A stretch of DNA of 64,000 bases from Planococcus beigongshangi (GTDB lineage Bacteria; Bacillota; Bacilli; Bacillales_A; Planococcaceae). The stretch lies in assembly GCF_016820495.1 (NCBI RefSeq), contig NZ_JADHDU010000004.1, positions 248,001-312,000 of the forward strand, in the 5' to 3' direction. The notes beneath the pieces are model-generated. The model was given only the letters and a program-made list of their open reading frames with translations. It made no database searches and had not been told where the DNA came from. Positions 24,748 through 33,291 of the stretch are shown here, piece after piece. How positions within the stretch are numbered: position 1 is the first letter of the stretch; each line of letters begins with the position of its first letter. Made by a program: the position numbers and the translations under genes.

Positions 24748-25338
24748 ATGTTCAAACCAGTCACAGCTGATTTTTTCGAAAAGCCTACCTTGGAACTGTC
24801 ACGCAACCTGCTGGGGCAGATCCTGGTCCACGAATTGCCGGAAGGAATCGTCGCCGGCCGCATCGTCGAGACAGAAGCCTATATGGGAGCGGAAGACCGG
24901 GCGGCGCACAGTTTCGGAAACCGCCGTACAAAGCGAACTGAAATCATGTTCGGCAAAGCCGGACTTGTCTATACGTATCAAATGCATACCCATACATTGA
25001 TCAACGTGGTCAGCGGACCGGTCGACACGCCGCGCGCGATTTTAATACGGGCGGTCGAACCGGTTGAAGGCATCGATCTTATGGCTGAACTTCGCGGGCG
25101 CCACATGCCCATCAAACAATGGACGAGCGGACCCGGCAAGCTGACGAAAGCGATGGGCATCACGATGGATTATTACGGCCATCATTTTACGGAACGGCCA
25201 TTGTTTATTGCGCAGGGGGATCCGGTGCATGCCGTTGCGGTCGGGCCAAGGGTCGGGATCGGCAACTCGCAGGAGGCGGTCCATTATCCATACCGGTTTT
25301 GGGAACGGGATAATCCATTTGTATCGAAATTCCGCTGA
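24748..25338 (+). CDS. mpg: DNA-3-methyladenine glycosylase (AAG/MPG family)
   Basis: Repair glycosylase of 196 residues that removes alkylated purines. RNLLGQILVHELPEG, IVETEAYMGAEDRAAHS with the catalytic Glu, RRTKRTEIMFG and the TSGPGKLTKAMGI block are the family hallmarks. Length is normal for the bacterial form. GGAGGGATGTCAG precedes the ATG. The short gap to trpA, with no terminator or promoter that I can see, suggests readthrough from the trp operon, so repair of alkylated bases may be partly tied to tryptophan starvation. Confidence 0.92.
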   Translation: MFKPVTADFFEKPTLELSRNLLGQILVHELPEGIVAGRIVETEAYMGAEDRAAHSFGNRRTKRTEIMFGKAGLVYTYQMHTHTLINVVSGPVDTPRAILIRAVEPVEGIDLMAELRGRHMPIKQWTSGPGKLTKAMGITMDYYGHHFTERPLFIAQGDPVHAVAVGPRVGIGNSQEAVHYPYRFWERDNPFVSKFR

Positions 25339-25345
25339 GTTCCAT

Positions 25346-25371
25346 GTTTAGCATTTCCGGCACGTGGAATA
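25346..25371 (+). promoter_or_regulatory. SigB-like promoter of the DJ-1/PfpI gene
   Basis: GTTTAG and GGAATA are 14 bases apart, close to the SigB consensus GTTTAA-N12-14-GGGTAT (five and four of six). Similar proteins in Bacillus (YfkM) are general stress proteins. Confidence 0.45.
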
Positions 25372-25407
25372 ATACAGGAGAACCCAAAACTAAAGGAGTG
25401 AAAGATA

Positions 25408-25935
25408 ATGGCGAAAATTGCAACGCTGATTACTGATATGTTCGAGGATGTAGAATATACGGATCCATCGAAAGCATTTAATGATGCGGGTCACGAAGTT
25501 TTCACGATTGAAAAGGAAGCCGGTAAGGAAGTGACCGGTAAACAAGGGGAAGCGGTGGTGTCGATCGATAAAGGCATCGATGACGCAAACCCGGATGATT
25601 ACGACGCATTATTCCTGCCAGGCGGATTTTCTCCCGACCAGTTGCGTGCGGATGACCGTTTTGTGAAATTTACGAAAGCATTCATGGATGCGAAAAAACC
25701 TGTATTCGCCATCTGCCATGGACCGCAATTGCTGATTACGGCAAAAGCGCTCGAGGGCCGCAAAGCGACAGGCTATAAATCGATCCATGTCGATATGGAA
25801 TACGCAGGCGCCAAGCTGGTTGATGAAGAAGTGGCTGTCTGCCAGGATCAATTGGTGACAAGCCGCCAGCCGGATGATATCCCGGCATTCAACCGCGAAT
25901 CACTGCGGGTGCTGGAACAATATGCAGCGAATTGA
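25408..25935 (+). CDS. DJ-1/PfpI family protein (general stress, YraA/YfkM type)
   Basis: Class I glutamine amidotransferase-like fold, 175 residues. LFLPGGFSPDQLRADDRF is followed by the nucleophile elbow AICHGPQLL with the reactive cysteine near residue 103. Such proteins act on methylglyoxal or glycated targets, or as proteases or chaperones; the exact activity is disputed in the family. AAGGAGTGAAAGATA precedes the ATG. A SigB-like promoter lies upstream, consistent with stress control. Single-gene unit with a strong terminator. Confidence 0.85.
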   Translation: MAKIATLITDMFEDVEYTDPSKAFNDAGHEVFTIEKEAGKEVTGKQGEAVVSIDKGIDDANPDDYDALFLPGGFSPDQLRADDRFVKFTKAFMDAKKPVFAICHGPQLLITAKALEGRKATGYKSIHVDMEYAGAKLVDEEVAVCQDQLVTSRQPDDIPAFNRESLRVLEQYAAN

Positions 25936-25950
25936 ATGATTGTGTAAGTG

Positions 25951-25980
25951 CCCCGGCGATTTCGATTGCCGGGGTTTTTT
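25951..25980 (+). terminator. Terminator after the DJ-1/PfpI gene
   Basis: CCCCGGC pairs with GCCGGGG, followed by six T. Confidence 0.9.
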
Positions 25981-26028
25981 ATTGGGTAAAACCTATCCCG
26001 CAAACAACCATCTCTGCTCAAAATAATC

Positions 26029-26057
26029 TTGTATAAATAAGCAAACGCTTATATAAT
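26029..26057 (+). promoter_or_regulatory. ars promoter with internal ArsR operator
   Basis: TTGTAT (26029-26034) and TATAAT (26052-26057) are 17 bases apart. The spacer is filled by the inverted repeat ATAAGC-AAAC-GCTTAT (26037-26052), the expected place for an ArsR/SmtB repressor. A CcpA cre site is a weaker alternative reading. Confidence 0.75.
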
Positions 26058-26091
26058 GAATGACGAATCTCTTTGAAGAAGGTGGGACAAG

Positions 26092-26421
26092 ATGGATTAT
26101 GTGAACATGGAATCGTATTTAAAGGCGATCAGCGACCATAACCGGATGCTGATTTTAAAATATTTGTCGACAGATTCGCTGTGCATCTGCGAATTTACGG
26201 AGCTTTTGGATATGACGCAGCCGGCAGTCAGCCAGCATATGCGGAAACTCAAGGCAGCTGAGTTGGTGACGGAAGAAAAGCGGGGGCGCTGGACAATTTG
26301 GTCGTTGAATGTCCGCCACAACCTCTATCCGATGCTGATCCATCTCTTGAGTCTGTTGCCGGAGCCTGAGGTGACGGTAAAAACTTTGGTAGCAGAAGGA
26401 AAAAGAGTGGTTTGTGATTAA
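26092..26421 (+). CDS. arsR: ArsR-family repressor
   Basis: Winged-helix repressor of 109 residues. The DNA-binding region is TQPAVSQHMRKLKAAELVTE followed by EKRGRW in the wing. DSLCICEFTELL carries the CxC metalloid-binding motif at the start of that region (usual form CVCDL). It should release the operator between the -35 and -10 boxes when it binds arsenite or antimonite. AGAAGGTGGGACAAG precedes the ATG. The transporter gene follows after 15 bases. Confidence 0.88.
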   Translation: MDYVNMESYLKAISDHNRMLILKYLSTDSLCICEFTELLDMTQPAVSQHMRKLKAAELVTEEKRGRWTIWSLNVRHNLYPMLIHLLSLLPEPEVTVKTLVAEGKRVVCD

Positions 26422-26436
26422 GGGGATGAATGGATA

Positions 26437-27732
26437 ATGGAAGTTGGATTAGCAGGTTTCATATTTTTAGTGACATTGATATTCGTTATTTGGCAGCCGC
26501 GGGGATTGTCGATCGGCTGGTCGGCGATTGCCGGAGCGGCTGTCGCATTATTGTTCGGCGTCGTAGATTTCGGGGATGTATGGGATGTGACCGGCATTGT
26601 TTGGAATGCGACATTGACGTTTGTCGCCCTCATCATCATTTCCCTGATACTCGATGAAATCGGCTTCTTTGAATGGGCAGCCTTACATATGGCCCGCATG
26701 GCAAAAGGCAGCGGGCTGCGGATGTTTTTCCTCGTGACGATCCTTGGGGCCGTCGTGGCGGCATTATTTGCGAATGACGGTGCGGCGCTGATTCTGACGC
26801 CGATTGTCCTCGCTATGGTCAGAGCACTGAAATTCAAAGATGCGATGATTCTGCCGTTTATCATGGCCTCCGGCTTTATTGCGGATACGGCGTCTTTGCC
26901 GTTTGTCATCAGTAACCTGGTCAATATCGTCTCGGCAGACTTTTTCAATATCGGCTTCACTGAATACGCCATCAAGATGGTGGTGCCGAATCTGTTCAGT
27001 ATACTCGCGAGTATGCTGGTGCTTTATCTTTATTTCCGCAAGGACATTCCAGGCCATTTTGATGCCGGGGCATTGAAAGCGCCGGCTGCCGCAATCAAGG
27101 ACCTGAAAATGTTCCGCCTGTCGTGGTTGGTGCTTGCAGTATTGTTGGTGGGGTATTTTACAAGTGAAACAATGGGTATTCCTGTATCGTTCATCGCGGG
27201 AGCGGTCGCCATCATTTTCCTAGCGATCGCCCGTCGAAGCGAATCAGTCGAAACGATGACGGTGCTGAAGGGTGCGCCGTGGGCGATTGTCTTTTTCTCG
27301 ATCGGCATGTATGTCGTCGTTTACGGATTACGCAATGCCGGTTTGACATCCGTGCTTGCAACGGCGATCGAATGGACGGCAGGGCACGGATTGTATGCGG
27401 CAACGGTTGGCATGGGCTTTATCGCGGCGCTGCTGTCGTCAGTGATGAATAATATGCCGACCGTCATGATCAATGCACTGGCAATTGAAGAAATTGCCGC
27501 TGCCGGTGCCATGCGGGATGCTTTGATTTACGCCAATGTCATCGGTTCCGACCTCGGTCCGAAAATCACGCCGATCGGTTCGCTTGCGACCCTGCTTTGG
27601 CTGCATGTGTTAAAAGTGAAAGGTGTCCAGATCAGTTGGGGGTATTATTTAAAAGTCGGCATCATCCTGACGGTTCCCACGCTGCTCGTCACGTTGAGCG
27701 GTTTGTACCTGTGGCTGACAATCCTTGATTGA
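26437..27732 (+). CDS. arsB: Arsenite efflux pump
   Basis: Membrane carrier of 431 residues with about twelve segments, ArsB/NhaD superfamily. [39 protein letters not shown] and the C-terminal [17 protein letters not shown] with [20 protein letters not shown] match ArsB. It exports arsenite and antimonite using the proton gradient. No arsC reductase follows, so arsenate resistance would need a reductase from elsewhere. It ends at a terminator shared with the convergent GNAT gene. Confidence 0.92.
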   Translation: MEVGLAGFIFLVTLIFVIWQPRGLSIGWSAIAGAAVALLFGVVDFGDVWDVTGIVWNATLTFVALIIISLILDEIGFFEWAALHMARMAKGSGLRMFFLVTILGAVVAALFANDGAALILTPIVLAMVRALKFKDAMILPFIMASGFIADTASLPFVISNLVNIVSADFFNIGFTEYAIKMVVPNLFSILASMLVLYLYFRKDIPGHFDAGALKAPAAAIKDLKMFRLSWLVLAVLLVGYFTSETMGIPVSFIAGAVAIIFLAIARRSESVETMTVLKGAPWAIVFFSIGMYVVVYGLRNAGLTSVLATAIEWTAGHGLYAATVGMGFIAALLSSVMNNMPTVMINALAIEEIAAAGAMRDALIYANVIGSDLGPKITPIGSLATLLWLHVLKVKGVQISWGYYLKVGIILTVPTLLVTLSGLYLWLTILD

Positions 27733-27737
27733 TAGAA

Positions 27738-27767
27738 AAAAGAGACTCGCAGAAGCGGGTCTCTTTT
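27738..27767. terminator. Bidirectional terminator between arsB and the DUF7662-like/GNAT gene
   Basis: AAAAGAGACTCGC pairs with GCGGGTCTCTTTT around AGAA; T runs on both strands. It overlaps the stop codon of the minus-strand gene. Confidence 0.85.
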
Positions 27768-28569
27768 AGTCCAGGAATTTAGCCATGTAGATTTCATCGT
27801 AATGTTTACCGTTGATGATCATGGAGTCCTGGCGGATGCCTTCGGATACGTAGCCGGCTTTTTCGAACAGTTTTCTGCCGGGCTTATCATTTTCGACAAT
27901 TGTCAGCTCCAGACGGCTGATTTTTTTGGAGGCAGCCCATTCTTCCCCTTTTTGGAGAAGTTTGGTTGCGATTCCTTTGCGGCGGGCATGTGCTTGGACG
28001 CCGATGCAAATCTCTGCGCGATGAGCTGCGCGTTTAGCGTCATTGCCGGTGATGGTGAGGAAACCGACGTGCTCGCCATTCAAAATGGCGATGAAGATGG
28101 TTGAATGGCCGCTTTGGCGCCATTCGATTATTTGTTTTCTGACTTTCTGGGTCGACTGGCTTCTTTCGTCCTTGCCGTAGAGCATGAAATCGGATTCGGC
28201 TTCTACAGTTTTCATAAGGGCAGCCAGCGACCGAGCGTCGCCATGTTCAGCGTTTCGGATGAGCAGGATATCCCCATCGCCTTTGCCGCCTTTTGCGCTG
28301 CTTCCGTTAGAAGCGTCAATCCGTTCAAAAACGACGTAACGATCTGTTTCCACTTCGCTGACGAAATAGCCGGCATCCATCCATGCGTGGAAATGTTTGG
28401 CGGGCGCTTTTGTCTTTTTCCACCAGCTCCTGTTTAAATAAGCAGCATTTGGCAATTGCTGGCCCATGATTTGTTCAATTTCAGTAAAACTCAGCTTAAT
28501 TGACGAATTCGTAGCAGAAGAAAAGTAATTTGCTAATGGAATGTATTTCTTTTCCAGAATAATAGTCAT
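27766..28569 (-). CDS. Two-domain protein: DUF7662-like N-terminus and GNAT acetyltransferase
   Basis: About 267 residues. Residues 1-90 hold KYIPLANYFSSATNSSIKLS followed by FTEIEQIMGQQLPNAAYLNRS and two adjacent Trp, a pattern I associate with DUF7662, thought to bind nucleic acids. After a Gly/Ser-rich linker, residues 100-267 form a GNAT domain: EICIGVQAHARRKGIATKLL with the acetyl-CoA loop, and LTIVENDKPGRKLFEKAGYV. ATG 28569 has AAGGGA ten bases upstream; GTG 28578 is too close to it. The substrate is unknown. The upstream 380 bases hold no gene. Confidence 0.72.
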   Translation of the reverse strand: MTIILEKKYIPLANYFSSATNSSIKLSFTEIEQIMGQQLPNAAYLNRSWWKKTKAPAKHFHAWMDAGYFVSEVETDRYVVFERIDASNGSSAKGGKGDGDILLIRNAEHGDARSLAALMKTVEAESDFMLYGKDERSQSTQKVRKQIIEWRQSGHSTIFIAILNGEHVGFLTITGNDAKRAAHRAEICIGVQAHARRKGIATKLLQKGEEWAASKKISRLELTIVENDKPGRKLFEKAGYVSEGIRQDSMIINGKHYDEIYMAKFLD

Positions 28570-28951
28570 TATTTTCACTTCCCTTCTTTTCCAGATGGAT
28601 TAATTAGAATTATTATATCATTAGTACTATTGTTTCGCATAGAAATTTATCTTTTATTAGTAAATAAATTCTGTAAAATCAAAAAATTTTTCAATTTTAC
28701 ATACGAATTTCTTATTTTTCCCAAACCGGATAACTTTATTACAGAAAATAGGATAAAAATAGGTTTTAAGGCTTAGTTGTATATGGCTAGTAATAACTTG
28801 TTCAGGAATTTTCTTTTTGGCATACAGACTTCAGTTGCCGAGGAACTCTTGTGATCAGAAGGATTTTTGAATCATGAAGACTGAAAGTTCAGCTGCACCG
28901 GGAGTTATGTTAAAATTACACAGAAACCAACATTGATCAGGAGGCAAAATC
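28570..28951. other. AT-rich gene-free gap before ppaC
   Basis: About 380 bases, much richer in A and T than the surroundings. I find no open frame with a ribosome site and no hairpin followed by T. The only recognisable signal is the ppaC promoter: TTCAGC (28888-28893) and TAAAAT (28911-28916), 17 bases apart. Confidence 0.55.
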
Positions 28952-29878
28952 ATGTCAAAAGTTTTTGTTTTAGGCCATAAAAACCCGGATACAGATTCAG
29001 TTTGCTCAGCAATTTCATATGCGTATCTGAAAAATGAAATCGGGATGGAAGCGGAGCCGATCCGTCTCGGTGAGATGAATAACGAAACGATCTTCGCTCT
29101 GAAAGAATTCGGCTTCGAGGCACCGCGCCTTGTGACCCGCGTTTCAGAAGAAGCATCCCAAGTGATTCTTGTAGATCATAACGAACGTCAGCAAAGTGCT
29201 GAAGACATTGATGACGTTCAAGTCATTGAAGTCATCGACCATCACCGGATCGCCAATTTTGAAACTGCGGATCCATTGTATTTCCGTGCAGAGCCGGTGG
29301 GCTGCACAACGACGATCATCCATAAATTATTTAAGGAAAACGGTGTGGAAGTTCCGGCCAATATCGCAGGATTGTTGCTGTCGGCCATTATTTCCGATTC
29401 GTTATTGTTCAAATCCCCGACTTGCACAGACCAGGATATCCGCGCAGCGCGTGAACTTGCTGAAATTGCAGGCGTTGATGCAGAAGCTTACGGATTGTCG
29501 ATGCTGAAAGCAGGAGCCGATCTTAGCAATAAAACATTGGAAGATTTGATTTCTTTGGATTCGAAGGAATTCGAAGCCGGAGATCACCGGTTCGAAGTGG
29601 CACAGGTCAATGCGATCGATATCTCTGAAGTGCTTGACCGCCAAAAAGAATTGGAAACTTTGATGAACGCCGCCATCACGGGCAAAGGGCTCGACCTTTT
29701 TGTCTTCGTGGTAACGGATATTTTGAATAACGATTCCGAAGCGATTGTGCTGGGCAAGCATTCGAATATTATTGAACAGGCATTCAAGTCGAGTGTCGTT
29801 GATAACCGCGTTCTTTTGCCGGGCGTTGTTTCACGCAAAAAACAAATTGTTCCTGTCATCACGGAAGCATTTAGCTGA
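28952..29878 (+). CDS. ppaC: Manganese-dependent inorganic pyrophosphatase
   Basis: Family II pyrophosphatase of 308 residues, DHH superfamily. It hydrolyses pyrophosphate from biosynthesis. [12 protein letters not shown] binds the metals, LVDHNE and VIDHHRI are the DHH motifs, and the C-terminal DHHA2 domain ends with [30 protein letters not shown] precedes the ATG. Single-gene unit; its stop codon lies in the terminator stem. Confidence 0.95.
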   Translation: MSKVFVLGHKNPDTDSVCSAISYAYLKNEIGMEAEPIRLGEMNNETIFALKEFGFEAPRLVTRVSEEASQVILVDHNERQQSAEDIDDVQVIEVIDHHRIANFETADPLYFRAEPVGCTTTIIHKLFKENGVEVPANIAGLLLSAIISDSLLFKSPTCTDQDIRAARELAEIAGVDAEAYGLSMLKAGADLSNKTLEDLISLDSKEFEAGDHRFEVAQVNAIDISEVLDRQKELETLMNAAITGKGLDLFVFVVTDILNNDSEAIVLGKHSNIIEQAFKSSVVDNRVLLPGVVSRKKQIVPVITEAFS

Positions 29879-29903
29879 TTCCCTCCGGGGAGTCAGTTTT
29901 TTT
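29875..29903 (+). terminator. Terminator after ppaC
   Basis: CTGATTCCC pairs with GGGAGTCAG (one G-U pair) and seven T follow. Confidence 0.85.
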
Positions 29904-29917
29904 ATGGGATGGGTGCC

Positions 29918-30060
29918 GTCGCTTTTCTCGTGTCCAGACTCCAACGGGCCAGCTCTTCGGTCATAAGCCGGTCCAGCTGCCGTGGCACAGAACGCCACTC
30001 TGCTGTTCCGTCTTATGCCTTTCAGAGCTAAACGGCCGTTGTCGCTTTTCAGTGTCCACA
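29918..30060. repeat. Dispersed repeat family B, copy 1 (long form)
   Basis: The ends are direct repeats, GTCGCTTTTC then GTGTCCA (29918-29936) and again at 30041-30058. Inside, CCAACGGGCCAGCTCTTC and the opposite strand of GAGCTAAACGGCCGTTG form an imperfect inverted repeat. The segment 30011-30060 matches 52681-52730 at about 37 of 50 positions without gaps. No coding potential is seen. Confidence 0.65.
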
Positions 30061-30070
30061 GGCAGAAATA

Positions 30071-30099
30071 TTGAGCCTTCCATTTTTGCTTGCTATAGT
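30071..30099 (+). promoter_or_regulatory. Promoter of the FrnE-like gene
   Basis: TTGAGC (30071-30076) and TATAGT (30094-30099) are 17 bases apart. Confidence 0.6.
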
Positions 30100-30119
30100 A
30101 AAGGGCGAGGTGAACGATG

Positions 30120-30833
30120 ATGTTCAAAATTGAGATTTGGTCCGACTATGTATGTCCATTTTGTTACATAGGCAAACGCACACTCGAGCAGGCCCTGGTA
30201 AAAACGGGCTTTAACAATCAATGCGAAGTTACTTTTAAAGCTTATCAATTGGATCCGGCGACTCCGGTGGATTCCGATATTTCCGTTTATGAAAGCCTGG
30301 CTGCCAAATTCGGCAATTCCGTCGGGCAGGCCAAAGAAATAACAAAAGGCGTCGCAGCCCATGCCCGGCAAGTCGGTTTGGAATACGACTTTGAACATAT
30401 GGTCCAAGCCAATACACTTGCTGCCCACAGACTGGTGAAATGGGCGGCGACCTATGGCAGGGAGGCCCTGCTGACCGAACAATTGCTGAATGCTTATTTC
30501 GTTAAGGCTGAGCATATCGGCAAGCATCAGGTATTGCTTGATAACGCTGAAGCAATCGGTCTGCCGCGCCATGAAGCGAAAGCCGTTCTTGATTCGGATG
30601 ACTTTTTAACGGAAGTGCATCAGGATATCGCTGAGGCAGGGCAACTGGGTGTTCAAGGAGTTCCATTTTTCGTGATCAACCGCAAGTACGCCATATCCGG
30701 CGCCCAGCCCCTTGAAGCGTTCATCGATTCGATCGAACAGATCGCTGATGAAGAAGGGATCCGGCCGGCTACCAAACCTGCCGGTAATAAGAAGACAAGC
30801 TATTGCACAGGGGATTCCTGCCATTCGGAATGA
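30120..30833 (+). CDS. DsbA-family oxidoreductase, FrnE type
   Basis: Cytoplasmic thioredoxin-fold protein of about 237 residues without a signal peptide. WSDYVCPFCYIGKRTLE holds the CPFC active site near residue 12, and GVQGVPFFVINRKYAISGAQ the cis-proline and the following strand. FrnE-like proteins (YwbO in Bacillus) act as disulfide isomerases under oxidative stress. The tail SYCTGDSCHSE adds an extra cysteine pair, seen also in some FrnE proteins. AGGGCGAGGTGAACG precedes two ATG codons (30117 and 30120); I chose the second. Confidence 0.85.
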   Translation: MFKIEIWSDYVCPFCYIGKRTLEQALVKTGFNNQCEVTFKAYQLDPATPVDSDISVYESLAAKFGNSVGQAKEITKGVAAHARQVGLEYDFEHMVQANTLAAHRLVKWAATYGREALLTEQLLNAYFVKAEHIGKHQVLLDNAEAIGLPRHEAKAVLDSDDFLTEVHQDIAEAGQLGVQGVPFFVINRKYAISGAQPLEAFIDSIEQIADEEGIRPATKPAGNKKTSYCTGDSCHSE

Positions 30834-30852
30834 CTCCTGTCAGGCACTTTGA

Positions 30853-30908
30853 TTGACTGGAGCAAGTATAGTTCTTAAAATTGGATAGTCATTGATTAGG
30901 GATAACTA
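30853..30908 (+). promoter_or_regulatory. azoR promoter with an inverted repeat over the start point
   Basis: TTGACT (30853-30858) and TAAAAT (30876-30881) are 17 bases apart. TAGTCAT...ATAACTA (30886-30908) is an imperfect inverted repeat over the expected start of transcription. A redox-sensing repressor of the DUF24 or MarR type would fit, by analogy with YodB control of azoR1 in Bacillus. Confidence 0.5.
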
Positions 30909-30938
30909 ATATTAACGTAAAAGGAGATTTTAATTTTC

Positions 30939-31568
30939 ATGAATGTTTTAGTAGTAAAAGCCAATAACCGTCCGGCATCAGAGGGCGTTTCAAGTAAAAT
31001 GTACGATGTATTTATGGACAATGTAGGGTCTGACGTGAACGTGAAAACGTTCGACGTATTCAAAGAGGATATGCCGTATTTCGGCCAGGATTTCTTTAAC
31101 GCTATGCAGAAATCAGTACAGGCTGAGGAATTGGAAGATATCGAACAGCGCATTTTGACAGCTGCGAACAAAGCGATGGACGCTTTCCTTGAGGCTGACG
31201 TTGTTGTATTCGCCTTCCCGTTATGGAATAAAACGATTCCGGCACCCCTGCAGACTTTCATCGATTATATCTACCGTGCAGGCGTGACATTCAAATATAC
31301 GGAAGAAGGTCCACAAGGCCTTGTCCCTGAAAAGAAAGTCATCATCCTGAATGCCCGCGGCGGAGTATACTCCACTCCGGAAATGGCGCCAAGCGAAATG
31401 AGCGTCAACTATGTCCGCATGATCATGAATTTCTTCGGCATCGAAGATATCGAAGAAGTGATCATCGAAGGCCACAATATGTATCCTGACAGAGCGCAGG
31501 AAATTATTGCAGACGGCATGAAACGCGTCGAAGAAGCAGCTAAATCATTTGATAAAGTGAATGTATAG
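30939..31568 (+). CDS. azoR: FMN-dependent NADH-azoreductase
   Basis: Flavodoxin-fold enzyme of 209 residues that reduces quinones and azo compounds by two electrons. VVKANNRPASEGVSSKM binds the FMN phosphate, FAFPLWNKTIPAPLQTFIDY is the diagnostic AzoR motif and NARGGVYS completes the flavin site. AAAAGGAGATTTTAATTTTC precedes the ATG. It is a single-gene unit. The same window carries an mhqA-like gene and MhqR-like boxes, which together suggest a quinone and electrophile response. Confidence 0.93.
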   Translation: MNVLVVKANNRPASEGVSSKMYDVFMDNVGSDVNVKTFDVFKEDMPYFGQDFFNAMQKSVQAEELEDIEQRILTAANKAMDAFLEADVVVFAFPLWNKTIPAPLQTFIDYIYRAGVTFKYTEEGPQGLVPEKKVIILNARGGVYSTPEMAPSEMSVNYVRMIMNFFGIEDIEEVIIEGHNMYPDRAQEIIADGMKRVEEAAKSFDKVNV

Positions 31569-31580
31569 GAACAATTGCCG

Positions 31581-31615
31581 AAAACCCGGAAACGCTGAAG
31601 CGTTCCCGGGTTTTT
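31581..31615 (+). terminator. Terminator after azoR
   Basis: AAAACCCGGAAACGCT pairs with AGCGTTCCCGGGTTTT with one mismatch, followed by T. Confidence 0.88.
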
Positions 31616-31684
31616 CTATACGCTTATTTTTTGGAAGGAAGGGTACATAAAAGGTAAATGAATTTTGAGGAGGACTTGGCAGCG

Positions 31685-33226
31685 ATGAAAATTGATAAAA
31701 ATGATATCCCGACGTCAAAAGAATCTTATTGGCGTGCATTTGATGACATACCGGATTATCCACAGCTGCAAAAAAATGAGTCGACGGAAATAGGCGTTGT
31801 CGGCGGTGGTATTGCCGGCATCATCAGTGCTTATTTACTGGCGAAAGCCGGGAAGAGTGTGACGTTGATCGATGCTGGGAAATTAGTGGACGGCGTAACC
31901 GGTTATACGACGGCTAAAATTTCAGCGCAGCACGGGTTGTTTTATTTCCCGCTGATCAAAATGGCGGGTGAAATCGATGCAAAAAGATATTATGATGCCA
32001 ATATAGAAGGGCTGGAATGGATCAAAAACACCGCCGAGGAACTCGGGATCGACTGCGATTTTGAACATCAGGATGCCTTCGTCTATGCGAATACGGAAAT
32101 CGGCGCGAAACTCATCGAACAAGAGGCGGAAGCCTATCAGCAGCTCGGCATTCCAGGCGGGCTCGCGAAAGAGGAAGTTGAACTGCCGTTTGCAGTCAAG
32201 GAAGCGGTGGTCATGCGCAATCAGGCACAATTCCATCCGGTGAAATTCCTGGCCGGGCTGGTGAAGGAATTTGAGCGCCTTGGCGGGACGGTCTATGAAA
32301 AGACCCGAGCGGTAAAAATTCTCAGCAAAAAAAATCCCGTGATCCAAACAGAGAATATGTCACATCTGTCGTGTGAAAAAGTCATCGTGGCCACTCATTA
32401 TCCATTCAACGATGCGGACGGCATGTACTTCGCAAGGATGTCGGTGGAACGCTCATATGTAGTGGCGGCAAAAGTGAAAGGCACTGTGCCAAAGCATATG
32501 TATATCAGCACCGATATGCCGATGCGCTCTCTGCGCTATGCAAAAAATGATGACGGCGAGCAGCTCCTGCTGATCGGCGGGGAAGGACACGGCTCCGGCA
32601 AGCACTCGGGAGAGACGATCGAGAATTATGAAAAGCTGGCAAAATGGGGCGACGAGCATTTCGGTGTGGAAGAAATCCCTTACCGCTGGTCGGCGCAGGA
32701 TATGTCGACACTCGACAAGATTCCGTATATCGGAACGAGCACGGTCGGCTATGAAAACATCCTGGTCGCAACCGGTTTCCGTAAATGGGGAATGGCACAC
32801 GGCGCGGTTGCAGGCCTGCTGTTGAGTGACCAGGTCCTTGGCAATGAAAACCGCTTTGCTTCCTTATATGATCCGACCCGCACGAAGATGAAAGCGGTCG
32901 ATGTGGCAAGCTTTGTAAAAGACAATGCATCCGTTGCCAAAGAGCTGGTCAAAGGCAAATTGAAGAAATCGATGAAAACGCCGGATGCTCTTGAAAACGG
33001 AGAAGGCGCAAGTGTCAAAACGTCGAAAGGGGCGGCGGGCGGTTACCGTGATGAATACGGTCAGCTGCATCTCGTCGATACGACCTGCACCCATATGGGA
33101 TGCGAAACGAAATGGAACGATGCCGAACGTTCATGGGATTGCCCGTGCCACGGTTCCCGTTTTTCTTATACAGGCGAAGTGCTGGAAGGCCCGGCCGTCA
33201 AGCCGCTTAAACGGATCGAGGAATAA
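31685..33226 (+). CDS. FAD-dependent oxidoreductase with C-terminal Rieske domain
   Basis: About 513 residues. The N-terminal DAO-type domain begins with the dinucleotide motif GVVGGGIAGIISAYLLAKAG. The last 85 residues form a Rieske 2Fe-2S domain: CTHMGC and CPCHGSRF supply the two Cys-His pairs, followed by GEVLEGPAVKPL. The architecture matches Bacillus YhfW, of unknown substrate. ATG 31685 follows GAGGAGG by eleven bases; TTG 31676 and ATG 31658 are alternatives. There is no signal peptide, so the enzyme is probably cytoplasmic. Confidence 0.85.
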   Translation: MKIDKNDIPTSKESYWRAFDDIPDYPQLQKNESTEIGVVGGGIAGIISAYLLAKAGKSVTLIDAGKLVDGVTGYTTAKISAQHGLFYFPLIKMAGEIDAKRYYDANIEGLEWIKNTAEELGIDCDFEHQDAFVYANTEIGAKLIEQEAEAYQQLGIPGGLAKEEVELPFAVKEAVVMRNQAQFHPVKFLAGLVKEFERLGGTVYEKTRAVKILSKKNPVIQTENMSHLSCEKVIVATHYPFNDADGMYFARMSVERSYVVAAKVKGTVPKHMYISTDMPMRSLRYAKNDDGEQLLLIGGEGHGSGKHSGETIENYEKLAKWGDEHFGVEEIPYRWSAQDMSTLDKIPYIGTSTVGYENILVATGFRKWGMAHGAVAGLLLSDQVLGNENRFASLYDPTRTKMKAVDVASFVKDNASVAKELVKGKLKKSMKTPDALENGEGASVKTSKGAAGGYRDEYGQLHLVDTTCTHMGCETKWNDAERSWDCPCHGSRFSYTGEVLEGPAVKPLKRIEE

Positions 33227-33245
33227 AGTCCATTCAAATAAAGTC

Positions 33246-33279
33246 AAAAAGGAGCTGCAGATGGACTGCAGCTCCTTTT
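33246..33279. terminator. Bidirectional terminator between the Rieske gene and the YceI gene
   Basis: AAAAAGGAGCTGCAG pairs with CTGCAGCTCCTTTT; T runs on both strands. Confidence 0.88.
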
Positions 33280-33291
33280 GTATCTATCAAT

